DNA of 6,823 nucleotides from Dehalococcoidales bacterium (GTDB taxonomy: Bacteria; Chloroflexota; Dehalococcoidia; Dehalococcoidales; RBG-16-60-22). The stretch covers positions 1-6,823 of the forward strand of contig DAOWCR010000062.1 in the NCBI GenBank assembly GCA_030639445.1. Reading direction: 5' to 3'. This document shows, piece after piece, positions 1 through 4,998 of this stretch. The position numbers and the translations under genes are program-made. Below the pieces are notes generated by a model. It saw only the letters and a program-made list of their open reading frames with translations, did not search any database and was not told where the DNA came from. Each line of letters begins with the position of its first letter. Position 1 is the stretch's first letter.

Positions 1-1
1 C

Positions 2-481
2 CTTGTCAACCACGCGATGATGAAGATTACCCTCTTTTTCTGCGCCGGGGCTATCTATGTCCGAACGCACTGCCAGAACGTAAGCGAACTGAACGGAATC
101 GGCCGGCAGATGCCAGTAACCATGGGCGCTTTCGCTTTGGCCTCGCTGGGGCTGGCCGGAATACCGCCGGTCAGCGGGTTCATCAGTAAATGGTATCTGG
201 TGCAGGGGGCGCTGGACGTTGGGCAGACAATCTACGCGGCAACATTTCTTATCAGCGGGGTGCTTAACGCCGGCTACCTTCTCAGTATCGTCGGCCGCGC
301 CTTTTTCAGGCGTTCTGACAAGTTCGTTAAATTCGGCGAGGCGTCACCGTCAATGTTAATCCCCCTGGTGCTGACCGCCGTGTTTTCGCTTTTACTCGGA
401 CTCTTCCCGGACCGGTTCCCCTTCTTATTCCAACTGGCGGCCCGCGTCGCCGGCAGTGTGCTCGGTGGAGGTAGACTATGA
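2..481 (+). CDS. MrpD/NuoN-like proton-conducting membrane subunit, C-terminal part (5' end outside window)
   Basis: The reading frame is open from the left edge, giving 159 visible residues, and the real start lies upstream. The fragment opens with LVNHAMMKITLFFCAG, which matches the conserved helix carrying the HAxxKxxLF motif (His4, Lys8) of the antiporter-like subunits of Mrp antiporters and complex I. GIPPVSGFISKW follows at visible residues 53-64, the family's usual motif before the late helices. Later hydrophobic segments lie around 75-95 and 116-137. These proteins form an ion channel across the membrane and move H+ or Na+ as part of a multisubunit complex. The gene ends in ATGA, so its stop overlaps the start of the next gene by 4 bases. 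A GGAGGT at 467-472 inside its last codons serves that next gene. The family is clear. The exact subunit (MrpD, NuoN or a hydrogenase-linked homologue) cannot be fixed without the N-terminal half and the upstream genes. Confidence 0.9.
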   Translation, partial: LVNHAMMKITLFFCAGAIYVRTHCQNVSELNGIGRQMPVTMGAFALASLGLAGIPPVSGFISKWYLVQGALDVGQTIYAATFLISGVLNAGYLLSIVGRAFFRRSDKFVKFGEASPSMLIPLVLTAVFSLLLGLFPDRFPFLFQLAARVAGSVLGGGRL

Positions 482-711
482 AGCGAATACTGGTGATTAC
501 CATTGCCGCGCTGGTCATCTTCGTTTTACTTGATATCTTCCTGGTGCGCGGGCAGGCACACAATGGTTTTCCCTGGTCTCACCTGGCCGGGTTCTTTTCC
601 CTGTTCGGGTTTCTCGGTTGTCTGGCGCTAATCGCGGTGGCCAAGCTGCTCGGACACTACTGGCTGCAGCGTGATGAGGACCACTACGATAATGACGATG
701 ACGATGAGTAA
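478..711 (+). CDS. Small two-helix membrane protein with acidic C-terminus, in antiporter-subunit operon
   Basis: This 77-residue protein has a first hydrophobic helix at about 4-23, a short loop containing RGQAHNGFPWSHLAGFF (24-40), a second helix at about 37-58, and a tail KLLGHYWLQRDEDHYDNDDD in which 9 of the last 12 residues are Asp or Glu. The ATG is preceded by GGAGGT (467-472) with 5 bases of spacing and overlaps the previous stop as ATGA, so the start is secure. It lies between two antiporter-like subunits and overlaps the next gene, so it is probably an accessory or structural subunit of the same membrane complex. From memory, small proteins with an FPW loop and a tail like WLQR-E-D-YYD recur beside MrpD-like genes in other anaerobes, but I know of no assigned function and could not search. 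It is too short and too divergent to be called MrpC, MrpF, MrpG or NuoK. I am sure the gene is real and unsure of its role. Confidence 0.85.
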   Translation: MKRILVITIAALVIFVLLDIFLVRGQAHNGFPWSHLAGFFSLFGFLGCLALIAVAKLLGHYWLQRDEDHYDNDDDDE

Positions 712-2455
712 TTTCCCGCCGGCGTTTATCTTCCTGCTCGGGGCAGTCCTGCTGCCGGTGCTGCCGCGCCGGATGAGAGCGGCCGCCTTCCTGGTATTTC
801 CCTTAGCCGCCTTCTTCCTTCTCCTGCGCCTGGAACCGGGGGCAACCCTGACGATGCCTTTCCTGAACTACGAGCTGGTATTATGCCGGGTGGACAAGCT
901 AAGCCTCGCCTTCGGCTATGTCTTCGTCATCATGGGGTTCCTGGGTGGGGTCTACGGTTTTCATTTGAAAGACACCCTGCAGCAGGTATCGGCGCTGCTC
1001 TATGTCGGCTCCTCGCTGGGCGTGGTCTTTGCCGGCGACCTGTTTACCCTGCTCGTCTTCTGGGAAATAATGGCCGTGGCCTCTCTCGTTCTCATCTGGG
1101 CGCGGCGGACGCCGGGGGCCAGGCGGGCCGGTTTCCGCTATCTTATAGTGCACGCCTTTGGCGGCAGCGCCCTGATGGCCGGTATTCTGTGGCATATCGG
1201 GGAGACCGGCTCGATAATGTTCAACCACTTTGACGGCGGCATCGCCTCATCCTTGATTCTTTTGAGCTTCGCCCTCAATGCGGCCGTCCCACCGCTTAAC
1301 GGCTGGCTGCCCGATTCTTACCCTGAAGGGACGGTTACTGGCAGTGTTTTCCTCAGCGCTTTCACCACCAAGGTGGCCGTCTATGCCCTCGCCCGCGGGT
1401 TTGCCGGGCTGGAGCTGTTGATATGGGCCGGCGCCATCATGGCGGTCTACGGCGTCGTTTTCGCCTTCCTGGCCAACGATGGCCGGCGCCTGCTGGCTTA
1501 TCATATCATCAGCCAGGTCGGCTATATGGTCAGCGGCGTGGGCATCGGCACCGCGATGGCGGTCAACGGGGCTATTGCCCATGCCTTTGCCCATATTCTC
1601 TATAAAGGGCTGCTGTTCATGGGCATGGGCACCGTCCTCTACATCACCGGGCGGAACAAGCTTACCGAGCTCGGCGGGCTGGTGCGGTCCGCGCCGCTGG
1701 TCCTGATACTGTTCATGGTTGGCGCCTTCTCCATATCCGGTGTGCCGCTCTTCAGCGGTTTCGTGAGCAAGTCCATGGTAATCTACGCCGCCGAGCTGGA
1801 GCACCTGGGGGTCATAGTGCTGCTGTTGAACCTGGCTTCTATCGGCACCTTCCTCTCCATCGGCCTGAAGCTTCCGTATTTTACCTGGTTCAGCACCGAC
1901 CGCGGGCTTAAGCCGAAACGCATCCCGCTGGGCATGTACCTAGGCATGGCGCTGACCGCCGTGATATGCATCGCCATCGGTGTCTACCCGGCGCTGCTCT
2001 ATAACCTGCTGCCCTTTGCCGTCCATTACCAGCCTTATACCGCCTCCCACCTGATGGAAACGATGCAACTGCTCATTTTTACCGGGCTGGCCTTCTGGCT
2101 GGTGATAAGGAAGCTTCACGTTGAAGCGACGATTACTCTGGACACCGACTGGGTCTACCGGAGACCGTCCCGGCTGGCTTACCGCGTGTTCAGTGTCGCG
2201 CTATGCCGCTTTCTGGACGCAGTGGAAGACCTGTCCCTCCGCCTAGTCCAGCTTACCGTCAGGCTGGGCGCCAATCCTCCGGGCTTTCTGGTCGAGACCA
2301 TCGGGCATGCCGGGCATCTTTTCTTCCGCACCGGGAAACCGGCCCCCGAACCGTCACACTTCAGCCCTGACCGCTACCGGATTCCACTGGGCGTCATGGT
2401 GCTGGTGGTGCTGCTGTGCCTAGTTGCCCTGCTGGTCTGGGATGTTTTATTCTAA
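704..2455 (+). CDS. MrpD/NuoM-like proton-conducting transporter membrane subunit with C-terminal extension
   Basis: This complete 583-residue polytopic protein has about 14-15 hydrophobic helices. In order it shows FWEIMA with the conserved helix-5 Glu (E121), NGWLPDS (199-205), the helix-7 Lys in AFTTKVAVYAL (K223), the helix-8 segment LLAYHIISQVGY, HAFAHILYKGLLF with K301, GVPLFSGFVSK (346-356), and K389 in a late helix. These are the charged residues of the proton path in Mrp and complex I antiporter-like subunits. Beyond the usual core there is a soluble stretch at about 470-558 starting with DTDWVYRRP (480-488), then a final helix at about 559-581. In-frame starts also exist at GTG 671 and at ATG 674, 692 and 698. 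I chose ATG 704 because MSNFPPAFIFLLG leads straight into the first helix, and its 8-base overlap with the upstream gene suits translational coupling. ATG 692 is the main rival because it lies 11 bases after a GAGGA (676-680). A role in H+ or Na+ translocation is secure at family level. Its partner modules are outside the window. Confidence 0.9.
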   Translation: MSNFPPAFIFLLGAVLLPVLPRRMRAAAFLVFPLAAFFLLLRLEPGATLTMPFLNYELVLCRVDKLSLAFGYVFVIMGFLGGVYGFHLKDTLQQVSALLYVGSSLGVVFAGDLFTLLVFWEIMAVASLVLIWARRTPGARRAGFRYLIVHAFGGSALMAGILWHIGETGSIMFNHFDGGIASSLILLSFALNAAVPPLNGWLPDSYPEGTVTGSVFLSAFTTKVAVYALARGFAGLELLIWAGAIMAVYGVVFAFLANDGRRLLAYHIISQVGYMVSGVGIGTAMAVNGAIAHAFAHILYKGLLFMGMGTVLYITGRNKLTELGGLVRSAPLVLILFMVGAFSISGVPLFSGFVSKSMVIYAAELEHLGVIVLLLNLASIGTFLSIGLKLPYFTWFSTDRGLKPKRIPLGMYLGMALTAVICIAIGVYPALLYNLLPFAVHYQPYTASHLMETMQLLIFTGLAFWLVIRKLHVEATITLDTDWVYRRPSRLAYRVFSVALCRFLDAVEDLSLRLVQLTVRLGANPPGFLVETIGHAGHLFFRTGKPAPEPSHFSPDRYRIPLGVMVLVVLLCLVALLVWDVLF

Positions 2456-2476
2456 CACTCCGGTTAACCTGACTGA

Positions 2477-2505
2477 TTGACAAAGAGTAAAAAGTGGCCT
2501 TTAAT
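2477..2505 (+). promoter_or_regulatory. Predicted sigma70-type promoter for the cyclophilin-like gene
   Basis: TTGACA (2477-2482, perfect -35) is followed by a 17-base spacer and TTTAAT (2500-2505, 5 of 6 to TATAAT, but lacking the important second-position A). It lies in the 69-base gap after the antiporter operon. Transcription would begin near 2512, inside the purine-rich ribosome site, leaving a leader of only about 13 bases. This is a pattern match only. Confidence 0.5.
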
Positions 2506-2508
2506 TCT

Positions 2509-2517
2509 GGAGGAGGG
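2509..2517 (+). promoter_or_regulatory. Ribosome binding site that fixes the start of the cyclophilin-like gene
   Basis: GGAGGAGGG ends 7 bases before ATG 2525. It favours that start over an in-frame TTG at 2477, which would add 16 residues not expected for the family and has no ribosome site in front of it. It overlaps the predicted transcription start of the upstream promoter. Confidence 0.8.
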
Positions 2518-2524
2518 TTTCAAT

Positions 2525-2905
2525 ATGGCGAAGAAAATTAAAATCAAGGCGGGACAGATTGAAGTAGCCGCCGAGCTGAATGAGACCAGGACAGCTCAGG
2601 CAATCTGGGAAGCCTTACCACTTAAAGAGCGCGGCAACCGCTGGGGGGATGAAATATATTTCTCCATCCCGGTCAGCATTGGCCCGGAGGACGCGCAGGA
2701 ACTAGTGGACGTTGGGGACCTGGCTTATTGGCCGCAGGGGAATGGCTTCTGTATCTTCTTCGGCCCCACCCCGATGAGTGAAGGTGCCCGGCCCCGTCCG
2801 GCCAGTCCGTGTAATGTCTTTGGCCGGGTTATTGGCGATGCCACTGTCCTGAAGCAGGTGCCCTCGGGAACCGAAATTACCATTGAAAAAGAAAACCAAG
2901 ACTAG
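2525..2905 (+). CDS. Cyclophilin-like fold protein (TM1367/PF04126-type)
   Basis: This 126-residue soluble protein has no signal peptide or membrane helix. Features that recall the small cyclophilin-like domain family (formerly DUF369) are an N-terminal beta strand followed by TAQAIWEALPL (23-33), WGDEIYFSIPV (40-50), VDVGDLAYWPQGNGFCIFFG (61-80), PTPMSE (81-86), NVFGRVIGD (97-105) and a final strand GTEITIEKE. The family has a cyclophilin-type beta-barrel but lacks the catalytic residues of peptidyl-prolyl isomerases, and its biochemical role is unknown, so no isomerase activity should be assumed. It appears to be a single-gene unit: it has its own promoter-like sequence and strong ribosome site, the upstream operon ends 69 bases before its ATG, and the downstream gene is convergent. 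Its last 29 bases overlap the 3' end of that convergent exchanger gene. The family call rests on motif memory. Confidence 0.8.
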   Translation: MAKKIKIKAGQIEVAAELNETRTAQAIWEALPLKERGNRWGDEIYFSIPVSIGPEDAQELVDVGDLAYWPQGNGFCIFFGPTPMSEGARPRPASPCNVFGRVIGDATVLKQVPSGTEITIEKENQD

Positions 2906-3890
2906 GCTGGGTGAAACTGAAGTAAGCGCTGATCAGGAACAGCCCGATCAGGGCTGAACTGCACCAGCTCAGTCTGAGTAACCTTCCGGGCTTGAAGCGG
3001 AGCCCGGCAATAAATAGCAATGTCATCACCATGACGGCCAAGGCCGTAATCAGGTGGCTTCCCGAAACGGCGGCCAGAATCGGACTCTTCAGGTAAAGCA
3101 GGTCGTCTACCGGAATGATAGCCATGTTAAACAGGTTGCTGCCCAGCATGTTGGCAATGGCCATGTCCTTCGCTCCCATTCTCATCGCGGTGAAAGAAAC
3201 CGTCATCTCCGGCAGGGTGGTGGTGAAAGCCAGGAGAAGACTCCCCACGAAGCTCTCTCCCCACCCGTAAATAAAGTCTATCTCGTCGCCGATTATCGCC
3301 AGCCAGATTCCGGCGCCGATGATAATGGCGCCCCACATGGCGAAATGGAGATAGACTCGGCCGGTAGACTTTGCCTCGTATTTCTTCAAACCGGTTTCCT
3401 GGGAAAAAGGCTGGCGCTGTTCGAAAAAGTAGATTACCCGCAAAAAAACAAGGTAAAAAATGATAATGGCCGGTGTGTACCAGCCTACCCAGCCAATACC
3501 CAGGGCATGAAACCGGCTGCTGATAAAAAGAGAGACCGCCACCAGCAGCACCATAAGCAGACTGAGCCAGGCGGTCAGCCGATGCGTCCGGCTGGCCACG
3601 GCGAGGAGAGAGCTGTTCTGGCAGGCGATATCAAGAAGGGCCAGGTTCAGCAGGTTGAAGGCGTTAGCCCCGAGGAGGTTCCCCACGGTCAGGTCAGGCG
3701 CGTCAACTATGATTACCGCGCTCACTCCGTTGAAAAGTTCTGGCAGCGAGGTAATCAAGGCCAGGAGGATGAGTCCTATCCAGACTCCGCCGAGGCCGGT
3801 TTTTTCGGCGACAATATCTCCATATCTGGCTATCTTCCTCCCCGAGAAAAAGATAATCAGAATGCAAAAAATAAACTTAACCCATACCAA
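2877..3890 (-). CDS. Sodium:calcium antiporter-like membrane protein (CaCA superfamily)
   Basis: This 337-residue polytopic protein has the inverted duplication of the cation/Ca2+ exchanger superfamily. The first alpha repeat contains LALITSLPELFNGVSA (43-58) and VGNLLGANAFNLL (69-81). The second contains LAFTTTLPEMTVSFTA (220-235) and IANMLGSNLFNM (245-256). Glu51 and Glu228 are at the positions of the ion-coordinating acidic residues, and Asn76 and Asn252 at the positions of the second ligand pair. In the common form of the motif (GTSLPE) a Gly precedes the T-S; here it is Ile46 in the first repeat and Thr223 in the second, so this may be a divergent subfamily. The likely function is exchange of Na+ or H+ for Ca2+ or another cation across the inner membrane, but the ion is not predictable. 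The start is TTG 3890, supported by AGAGGA 8 bases upstream; no ATG or GTG lies near the expected N-terminus. It is transcribed alone, opposite to both neighbours. Confidence 0.88.
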   Translation of the reverse strand: MVWVKFIFCILIIFFSGRKIARYGDIVAEKTGLGGVWIGLILLALITSLPELFNGVSAVIIVDAPDLTVGNLLGANAFNLLNLALLDIACQNSSLLAVASRTHRLTAWLSLLMVLLVAVSLFISSRFHALGIGWVGWYTPAIIIFYLVFLRVIYFFEQRQPFSQETGLKKYEAKSTGRVYLHFAMWGAIIIGAGIWLAIIGDEIDFIYGWGESFVGSLLLAFTTTLPEMTVSFTAMRMGAKDMAIANMLGSNLFNMAIIPVDDLLYLKSPILAAVSGSHLITALAVMVMTLLFIAGLRFKPGRLLRLSWCSSALIGLFLISAYFSFTQPSLGFLFQW

Positions 3891-3898
3891 AGCGCGTT

Positions 3899-3904
3899 TC
3901 CTCT
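3899..3904 (-). promoter_or_regulatory. Ribosome binding site supporting the TTG start of the exchanger
   Basis: Read on the minus strand this is AGAGGA, separated by 8 bases from the TTG at 3890-3888. It is the only ribosome site near the N-terminus, where no ATG or GTG alternative exists, so it decides the start. Confidence 0.75.
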
Positions 3905-3913
3905 ACTAGAGTA

Positions 3914-3942
3914 ACTTTATGGGCAAAGGCGGGAAATGTCAA
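3914..3942 (-). promoter_or_regulatory. Predicted leftward promoter for the exchanger gene
   Basis: On the minus strand there is a perfect TTGACA (3942-3937), a 17-base spacer and TAAAGT (3919-3914, 4 of 6 to TATAAT, keeping the key T1, A2 and T6). Predicted initiation near 3907 would give a leader of about 17 bases that still contains the whole AGAGGA ribosome site. Confidence 0.5.
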
Positions 3943-3945
3943 TAT

Positions 3946-3974
3946 TTGTGTTGTGCTGGAAAGGCGGTTATAAT
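3946..3974 (+). promoter_or_regulatory. Predicted rightward promoter P1 of the tRNA-Arg/por unit
   Basis: TTGTGT (3946-3951) is a weak -35. It is followed after exactly 17 bases by a perfect TATAAT (3969-3974). Predicted initiation is near 3981, about 48 bases before the tRNA. The discriminator (ACTGCGGG) is GC-rich, which in other bacteria is typical of growth-rate or stringently controlled stable-RNA promoters. That regulatory reading is inference. Confidence 0.5.
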
Positions 3975-3990
3975 ACTGCGGGTGTCTTTC

Positions 3991-4019
3991 TTGCCCTCCT
4001 TTAAGCTGCGGGGTATAAT
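3991..4019 (+). promoter_or_regulatory. Predicted rightward promoter P2 directly in front of tRNA-Arg
   Basis: TTGCCC (3991-3996) is followed after exactly 17 bases by a perfect TATAAT (4014-4019). Predicted initiation is around 4026, only about 3 bases before the mature tRNA 5' end. P1 and P2 are in tandem, 45 bases apart, and both are preceded or followed by the heptamer CTGCGGG (3976-3982 and 4006-4012). Confidence 0.6.
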
Positions 4020-4028
4020 ATGACCAGT

Positions 4029-4101
4029 GCCCCTGTAGCTCAGACGGATAGAGCACCAGCCTCCGGAGCTGGGGGCGAGCGTTCAAGTCGCTCCAGGGGC
4101 G
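4029..4101 (+). tRNA. tRNA-Arg (anticodon CCG)
   Basis: A complete cloverleaf can be folded by hand. The acceptor stem GCCCCTG (4029-4035) pairs with CAGGGGC (4094-4100) over 7 perfect pairs. The D stem is GCTC/GAGC (4038-4041, 4051-4054). The anticodon stem CCAGC/GCTGG (4056-4060, 4068-4072) carries the loop CTCCGGA, with anticodon CCG at 4063-4065. The variable loop has 4 bases. The T stem is GAGCG/CGCTC (4077-4081, 4089-4093) with loop TTCAAGT. The discriminator base is G4101. The 3' CCA is not encoded and must be added by nucleotidyltransferase. It decodes CGG arginine codons. No terminator follows; porC starts 24 bases later. Confidence 0.97.
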
Positions 4102-4125
4102 TTTCAGTATCGTCAGGAGAGCTAA

Positions 4126-4692
4126 ATGGTAGATAAAAACCTAATTGAAATCAGGTGGCACGGTCGCGGCGGCCAGGGTGCGGTTACCTCGGCGGAACTG
4201 GTAGCGCAGGCGGCCATAAGTGAAGACAAGTACGCCCAGGCGTTTCCCAGTTTCAGCCCGGAAAGGAGAGGCGCGCCGGTCCTGGCTTTTAACCGGATAA
4301 GCAGTACCGAACCTATCCGGACCAGGGCGGAAGTAGACCAGCCCGACGTGGTGATGGTGCTTGACCTCACCTTGATGTCCATCATAGATGTCGCCTCCGG
4401 ACTGAAGGAAGAGGGCATCATTATCGTTAATTCCAAAAAGTCGGCCGGGGAAATCAAGGCTGAGCTTGGCCTGAAAAGCCGGGTGGCAACTGTTGACGCT
4501 ACCAGGATTGCCCAGGAACAACTGGGCGTGCCGATTGTGAATACCACCATGATTGGCGCTTTAATCAAAACTACCAGCGTTATCAATATGGCCTCAATGA
4601 GCGAGCCCCTGGAAAAACGTTTCGGTAAACTGGCCGAGCGGAACGTTAAAACGATGGAAAAAGCTTATCAAGAAACCTTAACAGGAGAGTAG
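4126..4692 (+). CDS. porC: Pyruvate:ferredoxin oxidoreductase, gamma subunit
   Basis: This 188-residue protein is the gamma-type catalytic-complex subunit of the 2-oxoacid:ferredoxin oxidoreductases. It shows the N-terminal family motif WHGRGGQGAVTSAEL (11-25, GRGGQG at 13-18), then FPSFSPERRGAPVLAF (40-55), which matches the family's FGPERRGAPV segment with Ser in place of the usual Gly, and VNTTMIGAL near 137-145. The length is normal for the family. In the complex the gamma domain helps form the CoA and substrate pocket. The start is secure: AGGAG (4115-4119) lies 6 bases before ATG 4126. It is the first protein gene of the operon, 24 bases after tRNA-Arg and 6 bases before porD. The gamma-delta-alpha-beta order is that of the four-subunit pyruvate enzyme of Thermotoga and many archaea. 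A 2-oxoisovalerate enzyme is the main alternative. Confidence 0.92.
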   Translation: MVDKNLIEIRWHGRGGQGAVTSAELVAQAAISEDKYAQAFPSFSPERRGAPVLAFNRISSTEPIRTRAEVDQPDVVMVLDLTLMSIIDVASGLKEEGIIIVNSKKSAGEIKAELGLKSRVATVDATRIAQEQLGVPIVNTTMIGALIKTTSVINMASMSEPLEKRFGKLAERNVKTMEKAYQETLTGE

Positions 4693-4698
4693 CGATAG

Positions 4699-4998
4699 AT
4701 GGCGAAGACTAAAGATAAAGGCGAACTGGGTTGGCAGGAGATAGAGATTGGCTGCTTTATCACCGAGCCGGGGAACGCCATCCAGTTCCGGACCGGCGAC
4801 TGGAAGTCCCGGAGACCGGTGTTTGACCTTGACAAGTGCAACAAATGCACCCTTTGCTATTATTTCTGCCCCGAGGGCTGTATTGCCAAAACTGAGGAAG
4901 GCTATTTTTTGCCTGATTTATATTACTGCAAGGGATGCGGCATCTGCGCCGAGGAATGCCCTAAAGATGCCATAACCATGGAAGAGGAGGCGGGCTAA
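4699..4998 (+). CDS. porD: Pyruvate:ferredoxin oxidoreductase, delta subunit (2x[4Fe-4S] ferredoxin)
   Basis: This 99-residue protein begins with the delta-subunit lead-in GWQEIEIGCFITEPGN (11-26) and TGDWKSRRPVFD (32-43), followed by two classical cluster motifs: C47-x2-C50-x2-C53-x3-C57-P and C77-x2-C80-x2-C83-x3-C87-P. Each should bind one [4Fe-4S] cluster with the last Cys of the other motif, and together they pass electrons from the alpha/beta catalytic core to external ferredoxin. Cys19 and Cys61 are extra. The ribosome site AGGAG (4683-4687) lies in the end of porC, 11 bases before the ATG. The stop overlaps the porA start by one base (TAATG), a coupling arrangement repeated at the porA/porB junction. 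Confidence 0.94.
   Translation: MAKTKDKGELGWQEIEIGCFITEPGNAIQFRTGDWKSRRPVFDLDKCNKCTLCYYFCPEGCIAKTEEGYFLPDLYYCKGCGICAEECPKDAITMEEEAG

Noticed and set aside
1247..1804. 185-codon open frame on the - strand within the large antiporter-like subunit
   Set aside because: It is a codon-bias shadow. The translation is rich in His, Gln, Glu and Gly with no motif, and the opposite strand has strong family motifs throughout.
2462..2469. GGTTAACC palindrome just after the antiporter operon as an operator or terminator
   Set aside because: Eight bases with no loop and no T-run occur easily by chance, and no second copy was noticed.
2477..2524. In-frame TTG at 2477 as the start of the cyclophilin-like protein
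   Set aside because: It coincides with the -35 box, lacks a ribosome site and adds an unusual leader peptide, whereas ATG 2525 has a strong site at good spacing.
2940..2956. Hairpin CAGCCC-GATCA-GGGCTG as a possible terminator for the cyclophilin-like gene
   Set aside because: The 6-bp stem has no following T-run on either strand and lies inside the exchanger's coding sequence.
3054..3914. 286-codon open frame on the + strand, antisense to the exchanger
   Set aside because: It lies wholly opposite a clear membrane transporter gene. Its product is rich in Gln, His, Gly and charged residues with no recognisable domain, and no ribosome site precedes its start.
4029..4101. tRNA gene as an integration (att) site for a mobile element
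   Set aside because: There is no integrase, no repeated tRNA 3' end and no foreign-looking gene nearby. The downstream genes are a core metabolic operon.
4122..4586. 154-codon open frame on the - strand opposite porC
   Set aside because: It covers a gene with a full set of family motifs, and the antisense product is low-complexity and unrecognisable.
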